A DNA stretch of 60,480 nt, taken from Verrucomicrobiota bacterium. Lineage in GTDB: Bacteria > Chlamydiota > Chlamydiia > Chlamydiales > Rhabdochlamydiaceae. The position numbers and the translations under genes were made by a program. Within the stretch, counting starts at the first letter, position 1. Each line of letters opens with the position of its first letter. The stretch covers positions 1 through 60,480 of the forward strand of contig JAFEGJ010000008.1 of assembly GCA_018240015.1 (NCBI GenBank), in the 5' to 3' direction. The notes under the pieces were generated by a model that was given only the letters and a program-made list of their open reading frames with translations, had not been told where the DNA came from and ran no database searches. Below are positions 18,231 through 26,660 of this stretch, piece after piece.

Positions 18231-18249
18231 TTTACTGGTTTTCAGTAAA
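18231..18249. promoter_or_regulatory. palindrome just upstream of fabH, possible operator
   Basis: TTTACTG-GTTTT-CAGTAAA (7-bp arms, 5-nt spacer) ends nine bases before the fabH start. It lies at the head of the fatty-acid synthesis operon, where lipid-responsive repressors act in other bacteria. It could instead be an mRNA hairpin. Confidence 0.45.
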
Positions 18250-18257
18250 ATTGTGGG

Positions 18258-19250
18258 ATGCAAAATAGCCGTAAAGCAAAAATTATAGGCACGGGATCCT
18301 ATGTTCCGAGCCGTGTTTTGACCAATCAAGACCTCGAAAAAATGGTCGAAACCTCCGATGAGTGGATCGTAACGCGCACCGGGATGAAAGAACGTCGTTT
18401 GGCCGCCGAGGGAGAGTTTACTTCAGACATGGGGCTTGCTGCTGCTGTAGAAGCACTTAAGTCCGCTAACCTGCCTGCCGAAGATGTCGAGTGCATTTTG
18501 GTCGCCACACTCACTCCCGACTATGTTTTCCCCAGTACAGCGTGCCTCATTCAGCAACGTCTGGGCGCGAAATGCGCGGCAGCCGTCGATGTCCAAGCGG
18601 CCTGCTCAGGTTACCTTTATACACTGGCTATGGCCAAAGCGTTTGTCGAAGCGGGGATATATAAAAATGTTTTAATCATCGCAGCTGAAAAGCTCTCTTC
18701 TATTGTCGATTATACAGACCGCAATACGTGCGTGCTCTTTGGCGACGGCGCCTCAGCTTGTGTTGTAGCATCAGATGGAAAAGGGCTTGTCATTCAAAAC
18801 GTCACCCTCGGATCCGATGGGGAGCAATCGCAACTTCTGATATTGCCAGGCGGGGGATCGCGCCAGCCAGCAACGTCTGAATCGGTCGCAAATAAACTTC
18901 ACTATTTAAGAATGGAAGGGAAAGAGGTTTTTAAGCATGCTGTGCGCCGCATGGAATCTGCCTCTAAAGAGTCGATCGAGAAGGCAGGCTTGAAAGAAGA
19001 AGACATTTCATGGCTCATTCCGCATCAGGCCAACATGCGCATTATTGAGGCTCTGGCCAAGCGATTTCAAGTTCCGATGGAAAAAGTCTATGTGACGATT
19101 CACAAGTATGGAAATACTTCGGCTTCATCTCTCGGCATTGCCCTCGACGAACTCCTAAAAGAACAAAAAGTTAATTCTAAAGAGCATCTCCTACTAACGG
19201 CTTTCGGAGCTGGACTCACTTGGGGAGCCGCGGTACTGACGCATGAATAA
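18258..19250 (+). CDS. fabH: beta-ketoacyl-ACP synthase III
   Basis: Starts fatty-acid synthesis by condensing acetyl-CoA with malonyl-ACP. 330 aa, starting MQNSRKAKIIGTGSYVPSRV. The catalytic triad is visible: Cys in VQAACSGYLY (~115), His in WLIPHQANMRI (~255) and Asn in YGNTSASSLGIAL (~285). The C-terminal GAGLTWGAAVL is typical. It is the first gene of fabH-fabD-fabG-acpP, the order known in Chlamydia, and overlaps fabD by 8 nt. A 19-bp palindrome lies directly upstream. Confidence 0.97.
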   Translation: MQNSRKAKIIGTGSYVPSRVLTNQDLEKMVETSDEWIVTRTGMKERRLAAEGEFTSDMGLAAAVEALKSANLPAEDVECILVATLTPDYVFPSTACLIQQRLGAKCAAAVDVQAACSGYLYTLAMAKAFVEAGIYKNVLIIAAEKLSSIVDYTDRNTCVLFGDGASACVVASDGKGLVIQNVTLGSDGEQSQLLILPGGGSRQPATSESVANKLHYLRMEGKEVFKHAVRRMESASKESIEKAGLKEEDISWLIPHQANMRIIEALAKRFQVPMEKVYVTIHKYGNTSASSLGIALDELLKEQKVNSKEHLLLTAFGAGLTWGAAVLTHE

Positions 19251-20151
19251 GAAAATCGCTTTTATATTTCCTGGGCAAGGGGCTCAGTATGTGGGGATGG
19301 GAAAACAATTCTACGAAGCTTTTCCCGAAGCTAGAGCTGTATTTGATGAAGCAGGCGACCATTTAAAGAAAATCATCTTCGAAGGCCCCATGGAAGAACT
19401 CACCCAAACGGCCATTGCTCAAGTCGCTATTTTTGTTACCAGCGTCGCTATTCTTCGCTGTATACCGATCAAACCCGATGTTTGCGCAGGTCTTAGCCTG
19501 GGTGAATATACGGCGCTCGTTGCAGCCGGCCGTGTCGATTTTGCCAGCGCTTTAAAACTCGTCGCCGCACGTGGAAAGTATATGCAAGAAGCGTGCGAGA
19601 TGGAAAAAGGCAGTATGCGTGTGGTACTCGGCCTTGAGGAGTCCCAAGTTGCCGCCTGCTTATCGGAGGGCGCCTGGATTGCAAATCTCAATTGTCCGGG
19701 GCAAGTGGTGATTGCAGGAAATGAAACAGCCTTGCATGCCGCCGAAGAAAAATTAAAAGCCGCAGGTGCTCGGCGTGTGCTTCCTCTCGAAGTGTCGGGG
19801 GCGTTTCACACACCGCTCATGCGCCCGGCCCAAGAAAAGTTACAATCGCTTCTTTTAAGCGCTCCTCTGCAGTCCTCAGACGTAGAGCTGGTCATGAATG
19901 TTCCTGGAGCTTTTGTCCAGGGAGCGGAAGAGATGCGACAAAATCTTATTGCCCAAGTGGCTTCACCGACGCGCTGGGAAAAAGGTATCCGCGCCATGAT
20001 GGAAGCGGGTGTGACAACATTTATTGAAATCGGACCCGGAAAAACACTTTCCGGCATGAACAAAAAGATCGGAGTTGGTGAAACGTTTAGTGTGGAAAAA
20101 CCGGCCGACTTGGCTCAACTGGAGGCACTCTATGCAACTGCTCAAAGATAA
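19243..20151 (+). CDS. fabD: malonyl CoA-acyl carrier protein transacylase
   Basis: Moves malonyl groups from CoA to ACP, supplying the elongation cycle. 302 aa. The N-terminus FPGQGAQYVGMG is diagnostic. The active-site serine is in AGLSLGEYTALVAAG (~90), and the His is in VSGAFHTPLM (~190). GPGKTLSGM near the C-terminus fits the family. It overlaps fabH by 8 nt and fabG by 20 nt, so the three are translationally linked. Confidence 0.97.
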   Translation: MNKKIAFIFPGQGAQYVGMGKQFYEAFPEARAVFDEAGDHLKKIIFEGPMEELTQTAIAQVAIFVTSVAILRCIPIKPDVCAGLSLGEYTALVAAGRVDFASALKLVAARGKYMQEACEMEKGSMRVVLGLEESQVAACLSEGAWIANLNCPGQVVIAGNETALHAAEEKLKAAGARRVLPLEVSGAFHTPLMRPAQEKLQSLLLSAPLQSSDVELVMNVPGAFVQGAEEMRQNLIAQVASPTRWEKGIRAMMEAGVTTFIEIGPGKTLSGMNKKIGVGETFSVEKPADLAQLEALYATAQR

Positions 20152-20887
20152 AAAAACACTTGTCACCGGTGGTACGGCGGGCATTGGGAAAGAAATTGCT
20201 CTGACTTATGCCAAAAGTGGCGCCCATGTCGCAATTTTTGGAACGAATGCCGAAAGAGCGGCGCAAGTTTTGCAAGAACTGGAAAGTTTTCGCACCCATC
20301 CTGAACAACAATTTTTGACACTCCTCGTCGATATTGCTGACAAAGCTTCTGTTGAAGCAGCTATAGCCCAAATTCTTGAAAAATGGGGCTCCATCGATAT
20401 CTTGGTCAATAACGCCGGCATCACACGCGACGGGCTTCTCATGAAGATGAGCGAAGAGGATTGGGACAGAGTCATTGCCGTGAATTTGAAGTCTGTTTAT
20501 AATCTGTGCCAAGCACTCGTTCGTCCTATGATCCGGGCGCGCAGCGGAAAAATTATTAATATTTCTTCTGTCGTCGGGCTTACAGGGAATGCAGGGCAAA
20601 CCAATTATGCAGCTGCGAAAGCGGGGATGATTGGTTTTACTCAATCGCTGGCTAAAGAACTGGCTAGCCGAGGAGTATGTGTAAACTGTATTGCCCCTGG
20701 TTTTATCCAGACGGCGATGACGGATGTGTTAACAGATGCTCAAAAGGAAAATATTTTGAAGCAGATCCCCATGGGTCGTTTAGGACACCCTCAAGAGATT
20801 GCGCAAGCTGCGCTTTTCTTGGCTAGCCCGATGTCGAATTACATCACGGGTCAGGTCCTAACGGTCGACGGTGGAATGGTTATGTAG
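20132..20887 (+). CDS. fabG: 3-oxoacyl-ACP reductase
   Basis: NADPH-dependent reduction of beta-ketoacyl-ACP in fatty-acid elongation. 251 aa from ATG 20132 ([14 protein letters not shown]), with GGAGG seven bases upstream; a longer frame starting within fabD is not plausible. Rossmann motif [10 protein letters not shown] (~12), NNAGITRD (~90), and catalytic Ser/Tyr/Lys in NISSVVG and YAAAKAG (~140-160). The C-terminus [12 protein letters not shown] is typical of FabG. Confidence 0.97.
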   Translation: MQLLKDKKTLVTGGTAGIGKEIALTYAKSGAHVAIFGTNAERAAQVLQELESFRTHPEQQFLTLLVDIADKASVEAAIAQILEKWGSIDILVNNAGITRDGLLMKMSEEDWDRVIAVNLKSVYNLCQALVRPMIRARSGKIINISSVVGLTGNAGQTNYAAAKAGMIGFTQSLAKELASRGVCVNCIAPGFIQTAMTDVLTDAQKENILKQIPMGRLGHPQEIAQAALFLASPMSNYITGQVLTVDGGMVM

Positions 20888-20925
20888 GTTCTACGAAAAG
20901 GAAACATATGAAGGAAGAAATGCTT

Positions 20926-21165
20926 ATGTCATCGATCGAAAAAGAAGTCATCGACATTGTCGTTGAGCAACTCGGTGTTGACGCTGCAGATGTAACTCTG
21001 CAAAAGTCGTTTATCGAAGATCTCAATGCCGATTCTCTCGACCTCACAGAGCTCATTATGACGTTTGAAGAAAGGTTCGGTTTTGAAATCTCCGAAGAAG
21101 AAGCGGAGAAACTCAAAACAGTAGGCGACGTCGTCGACTATATCAAGAAGAAAAAAGGCGCTTAA
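20926..21165 (+). CDS. acpP: acyl carrier protein
   Basis: Carries the growing acyl chain on a phosphopantetheine arm. 79 aa from ATG 20926 ([12 protein letters not shown]), with AAGGA ten bases upstream; the in-frame ATGs at 20908 and 20920 would give an unusually long N-terminus. The modified serine lies in [11 protein letters not shown] (~38). Strongly acidic, as expected. AcpS, which attaches the arm, is encoded at 31602-31964. The stop codon lies in the loop of the downstream terminator. Confidence 0.96.
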   Translation: MSSIEKEVIDIVVEQLGVDAADVTLQKSFIEDLNADSLDLTELIMTFEERFGFEISEEEAEKLKTVGDVVDYIKKKKGA

Positions 21166-21177
21166 AGCGCCTTTTTT
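21151..21177 (+). terminator. intrinsic terminator of the fab operon
   Basis: AAAAAAGGCGCT and AGCGCCTTTTTT pair as a 12-bp stem around TAA, the acpP stop codon. The T-tract ends directly at the ATG of the next gene. Confidence 0.85.
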
Positions 21178-21777
21178 ATGTTTAACATCATCTCCATTTT
21201 CGTTATTTCTCTGCTCGGAGCGATGAGCCCTGGGCCTGATTTTGCCATTGTTACGCGCCATGCGCTCACAGGATCTCGCCGCTCAGCCCTTCTTGCAACA
21301 CTGGGTATTGCCGTTGCGCTCCTCATTCATGTCACCTATTGTGCTCTCGGTCTTGGCATTCTCCTCGTCGAATCCCCAAAGGTCTTTCATGCAATACAGA
21401 TGGCAGGCTCTATATATTTGGGATATTTAGGCATTCGCCTACTGATTCCCTCTAAACCAGGCTCTTCTGCAGGTCCACCACCTTATCACAAAGCTTTTCT
21501 TTCAGGGTTTTTAACCAACATTCTCAACCCGAAGGCCGCGTTCTTTATTTTGGGCGTATTCACACAGTTCGTAAGGCCCGATACCTCTTCTTGGATGATG
21601 GGCATTTATGGACTGACGATGGCGCTCGCCGCGCTGCTATGGTTTGGGATTTTGAGTTTTGTGATCACGCATCCGGCCTTTCGGCCTTATTTTCTTCGCT
21701 TCCAAAGAGGATTATCGATGGGGATGGGTATCGTCCTGCTCGTGCTGGCTCTATCTGTGTTCTTTACTTTTCTTTAA
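21178..21777 (+). CDS. LysE/RhtB family exporter
   Basis: A small inner-membrane exporter of the family that effluxes amino acids such as lysine, threonine or homoserine. 199 aa with about six membrane helices. The family mark near the N-terminus is AMSPGPDFAIVTRHALTGSR. NILNPKAAFFILGVF near residue 115 is the conserved second-half motif. The ATG abuts the T-tract of the acpP terminator, leaving no room for a ribosome-binding site other than the terminator hairpin itself. It overlaps the converging gene at 21764 by 14 nt. Substrate unknown. Confidence 0.88.
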   Translation: MFNIISIFVISLLGAMSPGPDFAIVTRHALTGSRRSALLATLGIAVALLIHVTYCALGLGILLVESPKVFHAIQMAGSIYLGYLGIRLLIPSKPGSSAGPPPYHKAFLSGFLTNILNPKAAFFILGVFTQFVRPDTSSWMMGIYGLTMALAALLWFGILSFVITHPAFRPYFLRFQRGLSMGMGIVLLVLALSVFFTFL

Positions 21778-22873
21778 CTTCAAAGAGAGTATCCGCGTAG
21801 TATTTGTTCACAACATCAGAGCTAAACTTCCCAAATTTGGACAAAAATAAGATCGTGGTTTGACGGTCAAGTTCGGTTGTGTCTTCTTCTATAATAGCAT
21901 GACGAACCGAGCTCCAATAATCTTTCGATTTTAATTGAAGAACCACGTCATCTTTGTATCCTTCGGGTGCAAACTCTTCAAATCTGAGTTTTTTTGTGAT
22001 GGATTTAGAGGGGGATTTTTTTTCGAGGCTGAGGAGATTAGCTCCGGCGCTTTGAGATTTTGTGGGAGTCAGTTTAGGGTCATTTTGTTTTTTCGGTTCC
22101 ACGCACGTAAATTGGCTATTTTGGGTAGCGTTCTTGGGATCCAAAATTTCATAGCGCCTATGGGCATCGATGGTCCCCGTCAAAAAAGCATTTCCCTTCA
22201 AAAGCGTTGCTCCCGAAAAATAAGGCTGGCGAACTACTTCTAAAGCTTCGAGGGGAGTAGCAAAAGGAGATGTTTTGGCAAGGTTGGCGTTATCCGCGAG
22301 CTCGTCGTACTTGGGCACTTTGAATTTTCCACGACTGCCCGTCCCGAGCCTTGTTGTCATCGTCGAAGCTGGAACGTTATTTTTTGAGAGAAGATAAATG
22401 GGAATTAGATCGTCTTTATCTTTGGTGCCAAAGCAAAGAGTCCGAGCCCCTTTTTGCCAAGCTGCGGATTTAGCATCGATGAGATGGTCAAGCGCGATCA
22501 TTTGCTCTAAGGGGGTGGCATTTGTTAAAATAGCGGTTTTTTCTTTAAACCCACCGCATGTTTTAGGAGCATCGAGAAGAGCGCGGAGGTTTTTTTTATG
22601 CTCGCTTGTAGCTTGAACTTGATGGACGACATTGTTGTAGACGCGCAAGACTGATCCATCGATCGTTTCCGAAAGGAGATTTTTTAAGCCGGTATTAATA
22701 GTAGCGGTTTTAGGCCAAGTAAATTCTCCCTTGTCCATCTGCTCTGTCATGCTGCTGAACTCTTCGAGGGCTACCCTCTTGCTATACTTGGGTCTTGTGG
22801 GTAGATCCAATGTTAGTCGAGAAAAATCTTGGAGCAAATTATCCGCTGAATGGGATCTAGAAATAGATGACAT
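21764..22873 (-). CDS. hypothetical soluble protein
   Basis: 369 residues preceded by a very strong site, AAGGAGG, seven bases from ATG. The N-terminus is Ser-rich and polar (MSSISRSHSADNLLQDFSRL). There are no signal peptide, membrane helices or recognised motifs. A low-complexity Lys/Ser/Pro-rich linker (~255-300, PKLTPTKSQSAGANLL then KKSPSKSITKK) separates two folded-looking parts. Such a layout occurs in chlamydial secreted effectors, but nothing here proves it. It converges with the LysE gene and diverges from the inverse autotransporter gene. Confidence 0.7.
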   Translation of the reverse strand: MSSISRSHSADNLLQDFSRLTLDLPTRPKYSKRVALEEFSSMTEQMDKGEFTWPKTATINTGLKNLLSETIDGSVLRVYNNVVHQVQATSEHKKNLRALLDAPKTCGGFKEKTAILTNATPLEQMIALDHLIDAKSAAWQKGARTLCFGTKDKDDLIPIYLLSKNNVPASTMTTRLGTGSRGKFKVPKYDELADNANLAKTSPFATPLEALEVVRQPYFSGATLLKGNAFLTGTIDAHRRYEILDPKNATQNSQFTCVEPKKQNDPKLTPTKSQSAGANLLSLEKKSPSKSITKKLRFEEFAPEGYKDDVVLQLKSKDYWSSVRHAIIEEDTTELDRQTTILFLSKFGKFSSDVVNKYYADTLFEVKEK

Positions 22874-22962
22874 AGGACCTCCTTACTTCTCCCAAAAGAA
22901 TAGACTAGAAAATTTTATTACTCAAGTTTGCTAAAATATTTTCTATATTGTATGAAGAGGAA

Positions 22963-23967
22963 ATGCAACCGATCAAAACCGCTTCTCTTTTGGCCCTTTC
23001 ACTCATGCTGTGCGGCTTTTCTTTTTCCAAAGCCAAAAGAGCAATGACGGAGCCGAAATCTTTTGGTCCTGTGCAGGCTCCTTGCGATATTCCTGTATTC
23101 TCTGAGCGCATCACGCTTCGCCACATCGAGTCCAAAGGCATTGGTTATAATCAGGGGTATTCGACGTTGGAGGGGTTTTTCACGCCGCCTAGAGCGGTCA
23201 ACACGACGCTCATTCCATTTTTAGATATGAGGGCGCATGTGTTCAACAATGGAAAATGGGCTGCAAACGCTGGAGCAGGGATTCGCTTTGTTTCAGACCG
23301 TGTTTATGGCATCAATCTTTACTACGATTATCGACAAACGATCCATAAAAATTATAACCAAATTTCAGCTGGGTTTGAGGCGCTAGGGCAGTGCATAGAT
23401 TTTAGAGTGAATGGCTACTGGCCTGTAGCAGAAACGAGGAGCCATTCTTTTCATTCCCGTATAGAAGAGAGTAAATGGACATTCACAAAAGAAGTTGCGA
23501 TGAAGGGAGCGAATGCCGAATGGGGTGGAAGGTTAAAAGGGGGCCGTAATATCGGCTTCTATTTAGCCGCAGGGCCCTACTATTTTATTGGCCATGGAAA
23601 GCATGCTTTTGGAGGCGAAGGCCGCATTTTTGCAACGATTTGGGATCATTTCGGGTTGCAACTTTCCGGATCGTACGATTCACTGTTTAAAGGCATCGTT
23701 CAAGGTGAGCTGAGCCTCATCTTTCCTTTTGGCAAACGGCAAGTACAAAAGCGTAGTAATGTTACTTGCGCGCAAGAGCAAACGCTACGCGAAAAAGTCT
23801 ATCAAAGAGTGGACCGTCAAGAGATCATCGTCACGAAGCATAAAAGATATCACAAACATATCGAAGACGATGGGGGATCTGATTCTTTTGAAATCAGAGA
23901 AGAAGCACCTGTAGAAGAAGCTCCTGCTGAGGAAAGCAGAGGGTTTTGGGATTTCTTAAAACGTTAA
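22963..23967 (+). CDS. inverse autotransporter beta-barrel protein without a passenger domain
   Basis: 334 residues from ATG 22963 (MQPIKTASLLALSLMLCGFSF, signal peptide); a TTG at 22948 is an alternative start. Residues ~55-260 match the intimin/invasin-type beta-barrel: RHIESKGIGYNQGYSTLEGF, FLDMRAHVFNNGKWAANAG, YYDYRQTIHKNYNQISAGFE, VNGYWPV. The protein at 50069-52090 has the same barrel plus a long passenger; here only a short charged tail follows (HKRYHKHIEDDGG, then an EAPVEEAPAEE stretch). It converges with potD with a 4-nt overlap. Probably an outer-membrane protein; a truncated adhesin or a stand-alone barrel are both possible. Confidence 0.85.
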   Translation: MQPIKTASLLALSLMLCGFSFSKAKRAMTEPKSFGPVQAPCDIPVFSERITLRHIESKGIGYNQGYSTLEGFFTPPRAVNTTLIPFLDMRAHVFNNGKWAANAGAGIRFVSDRVYGINLYYDYRQTIHKNYNQISAGFEALGQCIDFRVNGYWPVAETRSHSFHSRIEESKWTFTKEVAMKGANAEWGGRLKGGRNIGFYLAAGPYYFIGHGKHAFGGEGRIFATIWDHFGLQLSGSYDSLFKGIVQGELSLIFPFGKRQVQKRSNVTCAQEQTLREKVYQRVDRQEIIVTKHKRYHKHIEDDGGSDSFEIREEAPVEEAPAEESRGFWDFLKR

Positions 23968-25043
23968 TCACTACTCGACTTAATTTCGACCCAGGCATCG
24001 CGGATTTTTTCTTGGGAAGCTAAAACAATCCCTATATACGATTTTGGGAAGGCTTCTTGGCACGACTCGAGTATTTTTTTCTTTTCGGGATCGGTTTCAA
24101 GATCGGGAAGGTTTTGGGCAGAAGCGGGAAATAGCCCATACGTATCGAAATGGGCTTGGGCTGACTGAGCGGTATAGAGATAGTTGATGAGTTGGTAGGT
24201 GAGGTGTTCCTTTTTGCTGGCAGCAGGAATACTAACGTTCTCAACAGAAACAAATGTTCCTTCCTTGGGGATGACAAAACCGAGGAATGGAAATTTACGC
24301 ATGGCCCGGATCATATAGGAGCTTAAAGAAAGGGCGACAGGGCAGTTTTTGGTCGCGAGAAAGTAATCTGCGCGAAAATCCGCATAAGCGGTGACCCACT
24401 TCTTCTGGGCGATGAGGAGGTCTACGGTTTCTTGTAACTGCTCGGAGTTAAGTTCTTTGATAGGCCCAAAGAGATAGTAAGCGGCAAAGTCGATCGTTTG
24501 GACAGGGTCATTGGACATGGCGACTTTATAATCGACTACTTTAGGGTCGAAGATCATCTTCCAGCTGGGATCCAAAGGACGGTTTTCAAAGAAAGGGCGG
24601 CTGATGCCCAGGCCGTAGATTTCCCAGGTAAAGGGGATCGAATATTGATTGCCGGGGTCAAACTTTAAATTCAAAAGAGCAGGGTTGAGACCATTTAGAA
24701 AGTGGAGCTGGGAATGATCGAGCGGCTTGAGTAGTCCTTCTTTTTTGAGGGTGCGTACGGCGTATTCTGAAGGAACGATGAGATCATATCCTTGACCGCC
24801 CGTGGCTTTGATTTTGACGACGAGTTCTTCGTTGGAAGCATAGTAGTTAAGATAAACTTTGATGCCTGTCTCATGTTCAAATTGCGCAACGATAGTGGGA
24901 TCCAAAATATCTCCCCAGGCAAAAACGTTGATGGTGCGTTCATCAAAGGGGGGTATTTCACTTTTGGGCCAATAAAGAACCGTGAATATCAGCCCGATCC
25001 ACACGAGAACCATGCCCAGTCGAAATCCAAATTTTTTCATCAA
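23964..25043 (-). CDS. potD: spermidine/putrescine-binding protein of ABC importer
   Basis: The extracytoplasmic substrate-binding subunit of the polyamine importer. 359 aa. The N-terminal hydrophobic segment (FGFRLGMVLVWIGLIFTVLYW) is a signal peptide or membrane anchor; no lipobox is seen. Family features: INVFAWGDILDP, FEHETGIKVYLNYYASNEEL, GYDLIVPSEYAV and a late FPASAQNLPDL. Last gene of potA-potB-potC-potD, overlapping potC by 4 nt. Uptake of host polyamines fits an intracellular lifestyle. Confidence 0.93.
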   Translation of the reverse strand: MMKKFGFRLGMVLVWIGLIFTVLYWPKSEIPPFDERTINVFAWGDILDPTIVAQFEHETGIKVYLNYYASNEELVVKIKATGGQGYDLIVPSEYAVRTLKKEGLLKPLDHSQLHFLNGLNPALLNLKFDPGNQYSIPFTWEIYGLGISRPFFENRPLDPSWKMIFDPKVVDYKVAMSNDPVQTIDFAAYYLFGPIKELNSEQLQETVDLLIAQKKWVTAYADFRADYFLATKNCPVALSLSSYMIRAMRKFPFLGFVIPKEGTFVSVENVSIPAASKKEHLTYQLINYLYTAQSAQAHFDTYGLFPASAQNLPDLETDPEKKKILESCQEAFPKSYIGIVLASQEKIRDAWVEIKSSSD

Positions 25044-25825
25044 AATATCCTTGATCTCGTCTTCAGTTGGAAAAAGAGTATGACTAAAACGCTACTAATA
25101 AACAATAAAACAGCTGAAAGGGCGTTGACAACAGGAGAGACACCGGCACGGATCATGGCGAGAATGTAAAGGGAGAGGGTCTGAACGGAGCTACCCGCCG
25201 TGAAATAAGTGAGAATGAAGTCATCGAACGAAATGATGAAGACGAGAAGGGCGCTGGTAATGAGAGAGGGTCTTAGTTGAGGCAGGGTCACTTTAAAAAA
25301 AGTCTGTATGGGTGTGGCGCCAAGTACTAGAGAGGCTTCCGTGATGCGATAATCGAGCTCCAGGAACCGGGCATACACGAGGGGAACGACAAATCCGAGC
25401 CCCAGAATCGTATGGCCCACAATCAGTGTAGCAAGGCCCAGGGGAATCGAGAGCAGACTAAAAAATGTGAGCAAGCTGACGGCAAGCACGGTCTCAGGAA
25501 TCACGATATTACCATAGAAGAGAGTGAGGAACCTTCCAACGCGGCCCCCTTGAGCGGCGTAAAAAACAAGGAATATCCCCATCGCTAGGGAAAGAAACGT
25601 CGAGCATAGAGCGACGACGAGCGAGTTGCCGAAGGCTTTCCAAAGATAAATGGAATCGATGAGCTCGCGGTACCATTTCCATGTAAAACCGGTCCAGGGA
25701 GAAGGGTAGCCTTCGGTATTAAACGAAAAAACGAGAAGAACAACGATGGGTACCCAGAGGAACAAGTAAGTGAAGGCGATAAAGAGAAGGTTAGAAACTT
25801 TGCCGATTTTACGATTTTTGGACAT
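25040..25825 (-). CDS. potC: spermidine/putrescine ABC importer permease C
   Basis: The inner-membrane permease subunit. 261 aa with six predicted membrane helices. The ATPase-coupling EAA loop is EASLVLGATPIQTFFKVTLPQL (~155-175), with the expected EAA---G pattern. N-terminal LLFIAFTYLFLWVPIVVLLVF and SFNTEGYPSPWTGFTWKWY are typical of PotC. It overlaps potD (4 nt) and potB (17 nt). Confidence 0.94.
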   Translation of the reverse strand: MSKNRKIGKVSNLLFIAFTYLFLWVPIVVLLVFSFNTEGYPSPWTGFTWKWYRELIDSIYLWKAFGNSLVVALCSTFLSLAMGIFLVFYAAQGGRVGRFLTLFYGNIVIPETVLAVSLLTFFSLLSIPLGLATLIVGHTILGLGFVVPLVYARFLELDYRITEASLVLGATPIQTFFKVTLPQLRPSLITSALLVFIISFDDFILTYFTAGSSVQTLSLYILAMIRAGVSPVVNALSAVLLFISSVLVILFFQLKTRSRIF

Positions 25826-26660
25826 ACCGATCCATTAGCCAGTAAAAGAAAATTGCGGTGAATAGCAGAACGATACAACTGATCACTGTGAACGCTGCGC
25901 CGAGAGACCCTGTTCCTTCTGCGAGAATATATTGGGAGACGACGTTTCCGACGAACATCCGTTTATCGCCGCCCATCAGTTCAGGAATCGCAAACTCTCC
26001 AAAAGATGGAATGTAGACCAGAAAGAAGCCTGCGCGAACCCCGCGCATGGTCAGCGGCAAAATAATGCGTCTAAACGTCTGAAGCCATGAAGCGCCGAGA
26101 TCCAAAGAGGCTTCGATGAGGCTCGTATTAAATCTCTCTAGAGATGAATAAATGGGCAAGACCATGAAAGGAAGATAGTAGTAGACCATCATGACCATGA
26201 TCGAAAAAAGAGAGTTGAGCATCGTGATGGGCTCAGAGAGGATGCCGATATGCATCAGGAGGTTGTTCAAAAAGCCTTGGTTTTCCAGAACGTAAAACCA
26301 GGCATAAACGTGGAGCAGAAAGTTTGTCCAAAATGGGATGAGAAGCAGGAATAGAAAGATGTTGCTGAACCGTTTCCCAGAGAGGGCTAAAAAATAAGCG
26401 AGGGGGTAGGCAATGCAAAAACAGATGATGGTGTTAGCAAGAGCCAGGACAATGGAGGAAAGGATAACCTTTAAATAGACGGGTTTGAAAAAGTGCGTCA
26501 CGAGATCCAGCGTGAATCCGTCGAAGACACCTTCTTCGGTGATTTTGACGAAGCTTGAGATGACAATTAAAACGAGCGGCAGATAGAAGAAAACGACCTG
26601 CCAAATAATTGCAGGAATGCCCAGAGTAAAAGGAACCTTCGACGGTGTAGCAATTTTCAT
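25809..26660 (-). CDS. potB: spermidine/putrescine ABC importer permease B
   Basis: The partner permease of PotC. 283 aa with six membrane helices. The coupling loop EASLDLGASWLQTFRRIILP (~185-205) has the expected EAA---G pattern, and FGEFAIPELMGG is a PotB mark. It overlaps potA by 4 nt (ATGA) and potC by 17 nt, so all four subunits are made from one tightly packed message. Confidence 0.94.
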   Translation of the reverse strand: MKIATPSKVPFTLGIPAIIWQVVFFYLPLVLIVISSFVKITEEGVFDGFTLDLVTHFFKPVYLKVILSSIVLALANTIICFCIAYPLAYFLALSGKRFSNIFLFLLLIPFWTNFLLHVYAWFYVLENQGFLNNLLMHIGILSEPITMLNSLFSIMVMMVYYYLPFMVLPIYSSLERFNTSLIEASLDLGASWLQTFRRIILPLTMRGVRAGFFLVYIPSFGEFAIPELMGGDKRMFVGNVVSQYILAEGTGSLGAAFTVISCIVLLFTAIFFYWLMDRYVQKS

